From: Deltaproteobacteria bacterium
GTDB lineage: Bacteria; Desulfobacterota; Binatia; HRBIN30; JACQVA1
NCBI GenBank assembly: GCA_016178705.1
Contig: JACOST010000017.1
Span: 1-64,000 of the forward strand
DNA length: 64,000 nucleotides
Direction of reading: 5' to 3'
Below the pieces are notes generated by a model. It saw nothing but the letters and a program-made list of their open reading frames with translations, ran no database searches and was not told the DNA's origin. Made by a program: the position numbers and the translations under genes. This document shows positions 34,202 to 42,752 of the stretch, one piece after another (positions within the stretch are counted from its first letter, which is position 1; each line of letters begins with the position of its first letter).

Positions 34202-34257
34202 AGGGTTCCTTCCCAAACGAATGAATCAATCAATGGATCTGCGCGGGATCTGCGCGT

Positions 34258-34386
34258 TCACTCGCGCTCGCGCTGTTTGCGCTTGTTGAGATACCGCAGG
34301 ATGCGGAAGTGGATATACGTGAGCAGCGCGGCAATTGGAATGCCGAGCCCGAAGGTCACGAGGATTTGTCGGGTCTCTTCCTTCAT
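34258..34386 (-). CDS. 42-residue single-pass membrane protein
   Basis: A 42-residue product starting 'MKEETRQILVTFGLGIPIAA', with one TM helix (about 9-27) and a very basic C-terminus ending 'KRKQRERE'. Coding character is good, and its ATG overlaps the stop of the upstream OB-fold-like gene (ATGA), which argues that it is translated. Positive-inside charge predicts a cytoplasmic C-terminus. Function unknown. It lies 56 bp ahead of the NYN gene. Confidence 0.6.
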   Translation of the reverse strand: MKEETRQILVTFGLGIPIAALLTYIHFRILRYLNKRKQRERE

Positions 34387-34835
34387 GGTGCCGGCTCGTG
34401 TTGTTCGAGTTCCTGCACCCGCCGTTGCAAGCTGCGGACTTGATCGTGCAGTCGCTCGATCTCACTCTCGCGGTCCGCGGCCTGGGGCGCATCAGCGGGC
34501 AGACCGTGAACCGTGATGTCGGCTGGATCGCGCACGGCGATCTCGGACACCTCGCGGAACTTTCGTACTGACCCGCGCACCGTCAGCGACTTGCCGACGT
34601 AATACTGTTCGGGTGCGGGCGGGAAGTGATCCAACCAGCCGAGGATCAAGACGACTTGCACGCTCTGCGGATCGTCATCGAACAGCAACCGTACGGTGCT
34701 GCCCTCGACGCGAGTGGAACACACGATGCCGCTGACGCCGTCCGCGTTGGCCGTCGCGAGGTCTGTGGCCGCGCCAGCGCTGGTGAGCATCACCAACACC
34801 GTCGCCGCACTCCGCAGCCAGTGTGACCCTCTCAC
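34383..34835 (-). CDS. Exported OB-fold-like protein with C-terminal coiled coil
   Basis: A 150-residue protein starting at a GTG that overlaps the stop of the preceding 58-residue gene (GTGA). It has a signal peptide ('LRSAATVLVMLTSAGAATDL'). A beta-rich middle contains 'YYVGKSLTVRGSVRKFREVS', the pattern of OB-fold nucleic-acid or BOF domains. A C-terminal heptad helix ends it ('ESEIERLHDQVRSLQRRVQE'). It is probably periplasmic. A longer open frame upstream is not in frame with the operon's coupling and is ignored. Confidence 0.6.
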   Translation of the reverse strand: MRGSHWLRSAATVLVMLTSAGAATDLATANADGVSGIVCSTRVEGSTVRLLFDDDPQSVQVVLILGWLDHFPPAPEQYYVGKSLTVRGSVRKFREVSEIAVRDPADITVHGLPADAPQAADRESEIERLHDQVRSLQRRVQELEQHEPAP

Positions 34836-35008
34836 AACTTGAATTCCTTCTCCGCTTCGTGGGCGGCGCTTTCGTGGTCGCCCGGCACCAGTTCGTTGAG
34901 CTTGCGAAACACGATCTCGATCAATTTGTCGAGTCGGCGATACTCGCCCGAGTGCGCGGCCGCGCGCGCCACGCTCACCGCTAGTCGCAACTTGTCGTCC
35001 GTGGTCAT
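34832..35008 (-). CDS. 58-residue helical protein, unknown
   Basis: A 58-residue soluble, helical, charged product starting 'MTTDDKLRLAVSVARAAAHS' and containing 'RLDKLIEIVFRKLNELVPG'. A strong GAGGAGGA lies just before the ATG and the stop overlaps the next gene's GTG, so it is very likely a real operon member. No family recognised. Confidence 0.6.
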   Translation of the reverse strand: MTTDDKLRLAVSVARAAAHSGEYRRLDKLIEIVFRKLNELVPGDHESAAHEAEKEFKL

Positions 35009-35064
35009 TGCTCCTCCTCAGGAGATGCGGGTTGGTTATAGGCGCTGTGGCCGCACACGACAAC

Positions 35065-37248
35065 TCATTGCTTGATCTCGCGCCAACGGTACGAGCCGGC
35101 CAGAGCCAGCAATGCCACCAGCGTGATGGCGGCGCCGATCTGCAGCGGCACCGGGCGAAATACGCATCGCAATTCGTGCCGTCCCGCCGGAGCGAAGACC
35201 GCGCGCAGTACGCCATCGGCGCGATAGATGCGAGTCGGTCGTCCGTCCAATTCGGCCTGCCACCCGGGGTAGAAGATCTCGCTTAGCACCACGAATCCGT
35301 CGCGGGTCTGGTCGATGTCGACACTGATCGAATTGGCGCCGTAATGAGTCACGCGCGCCGAGCCAATACTGCTGGACGCGCGCGGCGGCTGTTCGAACGG
35401 CGCCTCCTCGAACAGAACGCGCTGACGGGAATCGAAGTCGCCGCTGCGCAGCGCGGCAATGACGGCGTCGCGATCGGGTAGTACTTGCCAATCTCCGGGT
35501 TGCATCACCGGACCCGACGCGTTCGGATCGCTGAGGAACTCCCACCGCCAGCCGGTGGGGTCGCGAGTCATGGTGTAGCGGACGTTGAGGAGCGATAGCA
35601 CAAATGGAGTCGGGCGCGAGGTGAACGCGGCGTCCGGAATGGAGTTGGGCGACACCGAATACCACGGCGTAGCGGTGAGCGCCGAGATGAGATCGGCGTA
35701 GTCGCGTAGGACCAGTGGCGCAATGCCGTCGACGGTCGAGCGCTCGATCGCATATCCGGCGTTGCGGTGAATCACCCCCGGTGGCAGCCATACGCGATAG
35801 AGATCGACGTCGGCGGTGAGTTGCTGCAGCAGCGCGGCTTCGCGTTCGGGCTTGCCCGGCAGAAACTGAAACAGGGTCGGAAAGTGCAGCGCATTGGCGG
35901 TGAGATCGACAAGCAGCAGCAGGAGAGCACCAGGCACCAGCCACGCGGGACGTCGACGCAACCCGTGTAGCACCAGCGGACTGAGAACCAACAGCGCCGC
36001 CTGCCACCAGGGGATGCCGGCTATCAGGCCGGCGATCGCGAGGGCACCGCCGAGCACGACCACCCAACGTCCAACCTCCCGGTGTTGCAGCCGATCGAAG
36101 CCGAGACCGCCAAGGATGCACAGCGCCAAGCAGCACATCAGGGCCTCACGCGCGTGGACGCGCAGTGAAGCGTAGCCTGGCACCGCGTAGTACCAAAGCC
36201 AAAACAACGGCGTCGCGTCGGCCAGCATGAGGCCGGTGCCGAGCGCGAACAGTCCGCCGAAGGCGCGCACGCGCGGGTCGCGCCACTGCGGCAATGCGCA
36301 GAGCGCGGCGAGGATCGTGAGCACGGCGGCGTACGAATTCGTCTCCCAGCGAAAGCCGAAGCCGCTGAGCGGAAGACTGGGAAACAGCCACAGCAAAAAG
36401 TGACTCGGCGGAAATCCCACTTCTGCCGCGTACTCCGGACCGGCCGCGGCCCGAATGCTGAGTCGGGCGAGTTCGGCGGTTGGCAGCAACTGGACGGCCG
36501 ATAGACCCACGCCGACACCGAACACTATCAACAGGCCGCGCGCGGCAAGCCACCAGGGTGTGACTTCGCGGCGTAACGGCATGCGCAGGACCTGATAGAG
36601 CAGGGCGGCCAAGCCGGTCATCCACGCCACCGGAATGCAACCGGTCAGAATCTGCAGGGCGAAGGCGACGCCGGCGCGCCGATACGGTCGCCAGCTCCCG
36701 TCGCGAGTGCCCACCTCGATGCCGGCGAGCACCCACGGTAGATACGGCGCCGATTGCACGAACATGCTGTGTCCGACGAAGGCGCGCGCAACGAAGTAGC
36801 CCGAGCACGCGAACGCGATGGCGGCGAACATCGCTCCCGAACGTCGCATCCGCAACGCGCGCCCCAACACCAACACCCCGGTACCGGCGATGGCAAGATG
36901 GATGATGGTGCTGACAACCAACCCCAGCCCTTCGAGCAGCGGCAATAGGAACCACTCGATCGGATAGAACACCTGTGACGACGGGTCGGCTTGAAACGGC
37001 CGGCCGGAGAAACTCCACGGTGCCCACAACGGCAGCGTGTGTTCATGCGTGATCGTCCGCCACAGAAAGCGGCGGCTGAACCCGATCATCTGTTCGTAGT
37101 CAGTGCCGCGCAACAGCTCGTTGCCATTGCGCAGAAACACCAACGGAACAAATGCGACGATGATCAGGATCAGCAGCAGGGCGTCGGTGTGCGTATCCGT
37201 CAGGCGCAACCAGTGCCCGCGCAGCCGGCGCATACTAACGCTCCGCAT
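35065..37248 (-). CDS. YfhO-like polytopic membrane protein
   Basis: About 727 residues with some 12 TM helices and a C-terminal beta-rich extracytoplasmic part. The YfhO features are present: an early loop 'RNGNELLRGTDYEQMIGFSR' and 'LPLWAPWSFSGRPFQADPSS' (the aromatic/acidic loop after TM1), and a tail with 'VLSEIFYPGWQAELDGRPTR' and 'APAGRHELRCVF'. The GT-C-type fold suggests transfer of sugars to cell-surface polymers (in Firmicutes, teichoic acid or LTA); the substrate here is unknown. The start is uncertain: ATGs at 37248 and 37233 are better than the upstream frame. It is first of the five-gene minus-strand unit. Confidence 0.78.
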   Translation of the reverse strand: MRSVSMRRLRGHWLRLTDTHTDALLLILIIVAFVPLVFLRNGNELLRGTDYEQMIGFSRRFLWRTITHEHTLPLWAPWSFSGRPFQADPSSQVFYPIEWFLLPLLEGLGLVVSTIIHLAIAGTGVLVLGRALRMRRSGAMFAAIAFACSGYFVARAFVGHSMFVQSAPYLPWVLAGIEVGTRDGSWRPYRRAGVAFALQILTGCIPVAWMTGLAALLYQVLRMPLRREVTPWWLAARGLLIVFGVGVGLSAVQLLPTAELARLSIRAAAGPEYAAEVGFPPSHFLLWLFPSLPLSGFGFRWETNSYAAVLTILAALCALPQWRDPRVRAFGGLFALGTGLMLADATPLFWLWYYAVPGYASLRVHAREALMCCLALCILGGLGFDRLQHREVGRWVVVLGGALAIAGLIAGIPWWQAALLVLSPLVLHGLRRRPAWLVPGALLLLLVDLTANALHFPTLFQFLPGKPEREAALLQQLTADVDLYRVWLPPGVIHRNAGYAIERSTVDGIAPLVLRDYADLISALTATPWYSVSPNSIPDAAFTSRPTPFVLSLLNVRYTMTRDPTGWRWEFLSDPNASGPVMQPGDWQVLPDRDAVIAALRSGDFDSRQRVLFEEAPFEQPPRASSSIGSARVTHYGANSISVDIDQTRDGFVVLSEIFYPGWQAELDGRPTRIYRADGVLRAVFAPAGRHELRCVFRPVPLQIGAAITLVALLALAGSYRWREIKQ

Positions 37249-37771
37249 CCGCACGCCCCGCAGCGACAGCGGCGGCGCACGGCGAGCCCGACGACGTTGT
37301 GGCTCTGAGACCCTCGAAGCCGATACCCAGCATGCTCGTGCAGCGACTACCACGCGCGCACTGCGCGACTCAATGCTGGCACCCCCGCGTGTCGATGCTC
37401 AGGGAAAATGTCGGGGTTAACTGCTCGGTGGTTCTGTCCGCCCCGCCGGCAGAAGAGTCGGACGGACCGGATGAGCGTGCGAACGCGGTCTTGGAGGGCT
37501 ACCGCGAGTACAACAACCGGCCGCTTTCCGGAACCCTGCCCTACTTGGTGCCCCGCGCGTCGTGAGTCTCGATGGGGTGCGGGTGTGTAGCCTTGAATTG
37601 CCGCACAACGACGTTGGCGCTTCATCCGTAGCTCACACCCGTAGTTTCATCTTGACGGCCGACAAGGCCGCGCGCTACATATCAAGCCGAATGATTTACG
37701 GATCCGATTCAATGGTCGAAACGGACTGAACAGAACACGATGATCGTTGTCCGGAATGAGAGGAGGCGGCG
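37249..37771. other. Intergenic region, no supported gene
   Basis: About 520 bp between divergent genes. A short open frame ending at 37565 (product ending 'REYNNRPLSGTLPYLVPRAS') has a tail faintly like transposase/integrase C-termini, but too little is present to call. A GGAGG Shine-Dalgarno for the next gene lies at 37762-37766. Promoters for both flanking genes must be here, but I cannot place them. Confidence 0.35.
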
Positions 37772-39022
37772 ATGACTGAGTCGAAGGCTTCACACGCACG
37801 CAGAGGAATGGTCCCGCCACCTACCACGGCGCTTCGCGGGCGTGCGGCTAGCTGGCGGAGAGTGTGGCCGCGCTCGGGGGGCGCGGTCAAGTTGGTACTC
37901 TGCCTCCTGGTATTGGCGGCAGGGCACCCGGCGCGCGCCTTCAACCTCGAGCGGGTGAGCGTCGACAGCGCCGGTGCGCAGGGGAACAGCGATAGCGATA
38001 CCGCCTCAATCAGTGCCGACGGCCGCTACGTGGCTTTCAATTCGGGTGCCAGCAACCTCGTCGCTGGTGACACAAACGGTTCTCTCGACGTGTTCGTCCA
38101 CGACCGAGTGACTGGCACCACTGAGCGGGTGAGCGTCGACAGCACCGGCGCACAGGGGAACAGCTCCAGCGGTAGCCCTTCAATCAGTGCCGACGGCCGC
38201 TACGTGGCCTTCACGTCGAATGCCAGTAACCTGGTTGCCGGTGACACAAACGGTTTTGCAGACGCGTTCGTCCACGACCGAGTGACCGGCGCCACCGAGC
38301 GGGTGAGTGTCGACAGCATCGGTGCGCAGGGGAACAGCGGTGGCTATGCCGCTTCAATCAGTGCCGACGGCCATTACGTGGCCTTAGTGTCGGATGCCAG
38401 CAACCTCGTTGCCGGTGACACAAACGGCTTTGCAGACGCATTCGTCCACGATCGAATGACCGGCGCCACCGAGCGAGTGAGCGTCGACAGCACCGGTGCG
38501 CAGAGCAACGGCCGCACTTATACCGCTTCAATCAGTGCCGACGGCCGCTACGTGGCCTTCGGGTCGGGGGCCAGCAACCTGGTTACCGGTGACACACATG
38601 GTTACGTAGCAGTGTTCGTCCACGACCGAATGACGGGTGCCACCGAATTAGGGAGCGTCGACAGCACCGGTGCGGCGGGGAGCGGCACCGCCTATGCCGC
38701 TTCAATCAGTGCCGACGGCCGCTACGTAGCCTTCGCGTCGGATGCAAGGCTCGTTGCCGGTGACACAAACGCGAATGGAGACGTGTTCGTCCACGACCGA
38801 ATGACCGGCGCCACCGAGTTAGTGAGCGTCGACGGCACCGGTGTGCAGGGCAACGGCGTCAGCTATGCCGCTTCAATCAGTGCCGACGGCCGCTACGTGG
38901 CCTTTGGGTCAGAAGCGAGCAACCTGGTTGCTGGTGACACAAACAGTTCCGAAGAAGTGTTCGTCCACGACCGAATGACCGGAGCCACCACGTCGGTGAG
39001 CGTCAACAGCACCGGTGCGTAG
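37772..39022 (+). CDS. Exported beta-propeller (PD40-like) repeat protein, 5' part
   Basis: 416 residues up to an in-frame TAG. There is a signal-peptide-like stretch ('VKLVLCLLVLAAGHPARA', about 40-57). Seven near-identical 58-residue units follow, each with 'ASISADGRYVAFxS', 'SNLVAGDTNG', 'DVFVHDRxTGxTE' and 'VSVDSTGAQGN', the pattern of TolB/PD40 beta-propeller blades. The TAG at 39020-39022 replaces the CAG found at the same position of the other units (GGTGCG-CAG-GGG), so a C-to-T change truncated the protein. The frame continues for 290 codons beyond. GGAGG lies 5 bp before the ATG. Probably a surface or secreted protein. Confidence 0.8.
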   Translation: MTESKASHARRGMVPPPTTALRGRAASWRRVWPRSGGAVKLVLCLLVLAAGHPARAFNLERVSVDSAGAQGNSDSDTASISADGRYVAFNSGASNLVAGDTNGSLDVFVHDRVTGTTERVSVDSTGAQGNSSSGSPSISADGRYVAFTSNASNLVAGDTNGFADAFVHDRVTGATERVSVDSIGAQGNSGGYAASISADGHYVALVSDASNLVAGDTNGFADAFVHDRMTGATERVSVDSTGAQSNGRTYTASISADGRYVAFGSGASNLVTGDTHGYVAVFVHDRMTGATELGSVDSTGAAGSGTAYAASISADGRYVAFASDARLVAGDTNANGDVFVHDRMTGATELVSVDGTGVQGNGVSYAASISADGRYVAFGSEASNLVAGDTNSSEEVFVHDRMTGATTSVSVNSTGA

Positions 39023-39132
39023 CGGAACAGCTACGGCAACGCCGCTTCAATCAGTGCCGACGGTCGTTACGTGGCCTTCGAGTCGTATGTCAGCCTCGTT
39101 GCCGGTGACACACACGGTCATGTAGACGTGTT
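37955..39132 (+). repeat. Tandem 174-bp coding repeats
   Basis: Seven units start at 37955, 38129, 38303, 38477, 38651, 38822 and 38996 (marked by GTGAGCGTCGACAGC or a variant). The period is 174 bp except one unit of 171 bp, which lacks one codon (38651-38821). The last unit runs into unique sequence near 39132. The high nucleotide identity suggests recent amplification or ongoing gene conversion. Confidence 0.9.
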
Positions 39133-39892
39133 CGTGTCAAGTGATTGTAGCGTCAGTAGCGCTGCAGTCTGTGGTGACGGGGCACGTGCCCCCGGCTGCG
39201 AGCAATGCGATGACGGGAACACTGTGAGCGGCGATGGTTGCTCAACGACCTGCCAGAGCGAGCTGATTCCCGGCGGCGGCGTTGCCCGTACGGATTGCAC
39301 GCAGGAGTGGTTGGCGAATCCCGTTCCGGCGCGGGACCGCAAGAGTATTCCCAAGAACCAGTTACAGTGCACCGACGACGTCCCCGGCTGCGACTTTGGC
39401 ACAGCGACCGGCGACAAGGCGTGCACCTTTCAGGTCGCACTCTGCTTCAATGCCGCTGAACAGCGCTTCAATTGCACGCCGACCGACGTCACGCGCGTGC
39501 AACTGCAGCGACCGAAAGAGGTCAAGCCGAAGGATGCCATCGACCAAGGCAACCGCGACGCCTTGGAGGCCGCACTGACTGGAATCGGTGGCGTGGTGCG
39601 CGGCGCGTGCTCGAACTCCGGGCCGCACCACGGCGAATTCTGCACCGCGAACAGCGACTGCGACTCCACCCCCGGGAGCGGCAAAGGCGTGTGCACAGGC
39701 CGCTTCGTGGCCTTTCAGCCGTCGCTCACGACGACCAATGCCTGCACCGCCTACGCGTCGATCACCGTACCGCTGCGGCAAACGACGACGGGCTTTTCCG
39801 CCGGCTACGAGACGCTCAGCCTCAAGGCCACGCGCTCGGACACGAAGAGCGACAGCGATACGCTGACCCTGGTCTGTAAGCCATCGCCGTGA
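39023..39892 (+). pseudogene. Orphaned 3' part of the repeat protein gene
   Basis: This continues in the same frame as 37772-39022 after the TAG. It holds the last propeller unit ('ASISADGRYVAFESYVSLVA') and a DUF4215-type Cys-rich repeat ('CGDGARAPGCEQCDDGNTVS ... GDGCSTTC'), typical of myxobacterial surface proteins. A Cys-containing C-terminal domain follows ('CSNSGPHHGEFCTANSDCDS'). The first internal ATG (39071) has no convincing Shine-Dalgarno and no signal peptide, so this part is only useful by read-through or as the tail of an intact allele. Confidence 0.65.
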
Positions 39893-40119
39893 GTTGAGGG
39901 GTCTAAATTATCAACCACAGCGGCGCGCTGGCGACGTCACGACCCACGCCCCTTCGCTGTGTCCCCTTGGCCAGTTCCGCAGGGAGTTCGAGGCCCTGTA
40001 TCGAATCGTCGAGATGACGCCGCTGCAGTTCGGGCACCGAGGTGACCGCGCTTCCGCGATCCCTCAGCGGCAGGTGTCGGTGTGATCCGTTTGCATGATG
40101 ATTTCATCATCACACGAGG

Positions 40120-40443
40120 TCAGTGGTGCGTCGCCAGCGCGCGCTCTGCGCCGGCTGGCGGGGCTGTGATCCGGCGGACCTTGATGCGGTGAGCGGTCTT
40201 CTCTGCTCGGGCGAGGTCGTACTGCATCTGAAGGCCGAGCCAGACCTCTGGGCGGCTGCCGAAGGCCTTGGATAGGCGTATCGACATCTCCGGAGAAATC
40301 CCGGCCTTGCCGTTGACGAGATTGTTGAGGGTCTGACGCTTCACGCCGAGTCGCTCGGCCGCCTCAGTGATGCTGAGGCCCAGCGGTTCAATGCACTCTT
40401 GCCGGACAATCCGGCCGGGGTGCGGTGGGTTCTTCATGGGCAT
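40120..40443 (-). CDS. higA: HigA family antitoxin
   Basis: A 107-residue Xre-type HTH protein: '[20 protein letters not shown]' is the HigA N-terminal signature ('HPGxxLxxxxL'), followed by '[20 protein letters not shown]' (HTH) and '[20 protein letters not shown]'. It binds the HigB toxin and its own promoter. It is encoded after the toxin, the order typical of higBA. Start at 40443 or at the ATG two codons inside. Confidence 0.9.
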   Translation of the reverse strand: MPMKNPPHPGRIVRQECIEPLGLSITEAAERLGVKRQTLNNLVNGKAGISPEMSIRLSKAFGSRPEVWLGLQMQYDLARAEKTAHRIKVRRITAPPAGAERALATHH

Positions 40444-40457
40444 GGCCGTTTTCCTTC

Positions 40458-40736
40458 CTAGTGGTAGTCGACCAGGTCAACATCGTAAGCGTCGCCTTCC
40501 CGAAATCGGAAGATGACGCGCCAGTTCGCTCGGACAGTCACACTCCAAAAGCCCTTGAGATCTCCCTTCAGAGGGTGGAGTCGGAAGCCGGGCAGGTTCA
40601 TGTCTTCAGGCTGACGGGAGCGATCCAGAACAGCCAGGATGTTTTCTACCTTCTCGAGGTGATCCGGGCGGATGCCTTTGGTCTCCCCGTTCTCGAACAG
40701 CCGCTTGAGGCCCCTATGTCTGAAGCCTTGAATCAC
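40458..40736 (-). CDS. higB: HigB/RelE family toxin
   Basis: A 92-residue RelE-fold protein starting '[20 protein letters not shown]', which is a HigB signature. The catalytic-side residues lie in '[20 protein letters not shown]' and '[20 protein letters not shown]', and it ends 'YH'. HigB cleaves mRNA on the ribosome. It lies 14 bp upstream of higA in one operon. Confidence 0.9.
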   Translation of the reverse strand: MIQGFRHRGLKRLFENGETKGIRPDHLEKVENILAVLDRSRQPEDMNLPGFRLHPLKGDLKGFWSVTVRANWRVIFRFREGDAYDVDLVDYH

Positions 40737-41240
40737 GGACCATCATGAAGGTGACAAGCGGCAGTTGTCAACGCCCTCCTCGCGGCAGGCGAACAGCGGC
40801 CGAGACAAGCGCGAGGGGTGTATCGGCGAGATCGCGGATGCCATACGTGCTCTGGGCCTAAGACCACGGCGAATCTTCTCTTGCGGTGACCGGGGCGGCC
40901 GAAGTAGAAGGCGAGCGCTCGACGATCGCAATGACACGGGAGGCAAGTCGCTTATGGTGCGAACCGATCGCGACTCTCGAACAATGAAACTCGATCCCGA
41001 ACCGCTGTCGCTCGCGCGAGACGGCCTCTTTCCAGGAAGTCCCGGCAGTGGTTCCGTCATGCCGGCGAAAGCCGGCATCCATGCGGGGGCGAGTGATCGA
41101 GCCTGGATTCCGGCGTTCGCCGGAATGACGATTCGGAAGATCGCTCCATTACATATACATAGGCAAAGCCGGCGTTACGCGACGAGCGAGCTGTGGTTGG
41201 TTCGTCGGCCACTCGTGCCCGACGTGATGCCGGGTCTCTC
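40737..41240. other. Intergenic region with repeat element
   Basis: About 500 bp without a gene. An open frame runs through it, but it includes 'MPAKAGI ... IPAFAGMT', the well-known spurious translation of a dispersed repeat. The promoter of the cytochrome block probably lies near its right end. Confidence 0.5.
41056..41130. repeat. Dispersed inverted repeat (REP/BIME-like)
   Basis: Left arm GTCATGCCGGCGAAAGCCGG (from 41056) and right arm ending CCGGCGTTCGCCGGAATGAC (to 41129) are imperfect reverse complements. Each arm folds by itself: GCCGGC-GAAA-GCCGGC on the left and TTCCGGCG-TT-CGCCGGAA on the right. This element type is widespread in proteobacterial and related genomes. Confidence 0.75.
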
Positions 41241-42737
41241 ATGACAACGAAGTCAGGACCCCGTTGCCGAGCTGGGCTGCTCGCCGCGGCGGCCGTGTTC
41301 GCGCTTGCGACCGCTTACGGCGCCTGGATGTTTCTGCGCGATGTGGCGGTCGACTACGCCGGCGAGGAAGATCACTTCAAGTACGGCTCCACCGGCGGTG
41401 AGCGCGCGTCCGGGTTGCCGTATTGGATCTGGCGCGCGATTCCAGAATTGTTTCCCGAGTATCTCCCCGATCCAAGCGGTGGCTACGCGTCGTTGGGGTT
41501 CATCTTTGAGGACCGCAACGACTTGCCGGACAAGAGTCTGCCGGTGGGGATCTCGAAACGACACTATCGGGGGATCGACCGCGTGTATCTCAACTGCGCT
41601 GCATGTCACACCGGGCGCGTTCGCGACACGCCGGCCAGCCCACCGCGCGTGATCGCGGGAATGCCGGCGAACACGTTCGATCTTGGCGCCTTCCGAGATT
41701 TTCTCTTCACGATCGCGCTCGACGCGAAGTTCAACTCCGAACGTTTCATGCTCACCATCGATCAGCTCGGGGCACGCCTTGGGCTGCTCGACCGCTACGT
41801 CGTCTATCCGCTCGCCGTGTATCTCGTGCGCGAACGCTTGCTGATGTTGCGCAGCCGCTTGCAGTTCACCAACCATCCGCCGTGGTGGGGCCCGGGGCGC
41901 GTCGACACTTTCAATCAACCGAAGGCGCTGCTCAACTTCCGCATGGACAACGCGCCGCCGCAAGAACTCATCGGCAACAACGACTTTCCGTCGGTCTGGA
42001 ATCAACGCCCGCGCGAAGGCATGCGGCTTCACTGGGACGGCAACAACAGCATCGTCGACGAGCGCGACCGCAGCGCCGCATTCGGAACCGGTGCGTTCCC
42101 GCCGACGCTCGATCGCGCCAGCCTCGCCCGCGTCGAACGCTACTTGCTCGACGCCAAGCCGCCGGCGTATCCGTATCCCATCAACCAAGGGCTCGCGGCG
42201 CGCGGGCAGCTGCTCTATCGCGAATATTGCGCGGGCTGTCACGCCACCGACGGCACTCACTTCCGACCGGGCGACGGCAAAGTCGGCACTGTTGAGCCGA
42301 TCGCCGCGATCAAAACCGATCCGTGGCGACTCAACTCGTACACCTACGAGCTGGCGCTGAATCAGAGCCAACTCTACGCCGGCTACGGCGCCGAGCGCTT
42401 CCGGCATTTCCGCAAGACGTTCGGCTACGCCAACACGCCGCTCGATGGCGTGTGGCTGCGCGGCCCGTATCTGCACAACGGTTCGGTGCCGACGCTGCGC
42501 GATTTGTTGGAACCGAGCGCGAAGCGGCCAGAGTTCTTCTATCGCGGTGACGATGTCTACGATGCTCACCGCGTCGGCTTCCGTTCCGATGTCGGAGCGG
42601 AGAACGGTCATCGCTACTTCCCGTTCGATACCGGCGAACCAGGCAATGGCAACTTTGGGCACGAAGGTGCGGCCTTCGGTACGGAACTGCGCGCTGCCGA
42701 CAAGGACGCGCTGGTCGAATACTTGAAGACGTTTTGA
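41241..42737 (+). CDS. Di-heme c-type cytochrome, membrane-anchored
   Basis: A 498-residue protein with an N-terminal hydrophobic helix (about 10-31) and two heme motifs, CAACH (119-123) and CAGCH (330-334). Between them comes 'NDFPSVWNQRPREGMRLHWD', and at the end 'DGVWLRGPYLHNGSVPTLRD'. The second segment is common to di-heme peroxidase/RoxA-like cytochromes; a RoxA/RoxB-type (polyisoprene dioxygenase) relationship is possible but not shown. It acts in the periplasm. The ATG at 41241 is preferred over the longer frame. It is first of four related genes, 15 bp ahead of the next. Confidence 0.82.
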   Translation: MTTKSGPRCRAGLLAAAAVFALATAYGAWMFLRDVAVDYAGEEDHFKYGSTGGERASGLPYWIWRAIPELFPEYLPDPSGGYASLGFIFEDRNDLPDKSLPVGISKRHYRGIDRVYLNCAACHTGRVRDTPASPPRVIAGMPANTFDLGAFRDFLFTIALDAKFNSERFMLTIDQLGARLGLLDRYVVYPLAVYLVRERLLMLRSRLQFTNHPPWWGPGRVDTFNQPKALLNFRMDNAPPQELIGNNDFPSVWNQRPREGMRLHWDGNNSIVDERDRSAAFGTGAFPPTLDRASLARVERYLLDAKPPAYPYPINQGLAARGQLLYREYCAGCHATDGTHFRPGDGKVGTVEPIAAIKTDPWRLNSYTYELALNQSQLYAGYGAERFRHFRKTFGYANTPLDGVWLRGPYLHNGSVPTLRDLLEPSAKRPEFFYRGDDVYDAHRVGFRSDVGAENGHRYFPFDTGEPGNGNFGHEGAAFGTELRAADKDALVEYLKTF

Positions 42738-42752
42738 ACACGGAGCGACGTG

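Noticed and set aside
37299-37565. Short frame ending in a faintly integrase-like tail
   Set aside because: Only about 20 residues look protein-like; no start, no ribosome binding site, no inverted repeats. Too weak to call an IS remnant.
37955-39132. Regular repeats as a CRISPR array
   Set aside because: Units are 174 bp, contiguous and coding; no spacers and no cas genes.
40765-41244. 159-residue frame before the cytochrome block
   Set aside because: Includes the stereotyped translation of a dispersed repeat; no Shine-Dalgarno and no domain.
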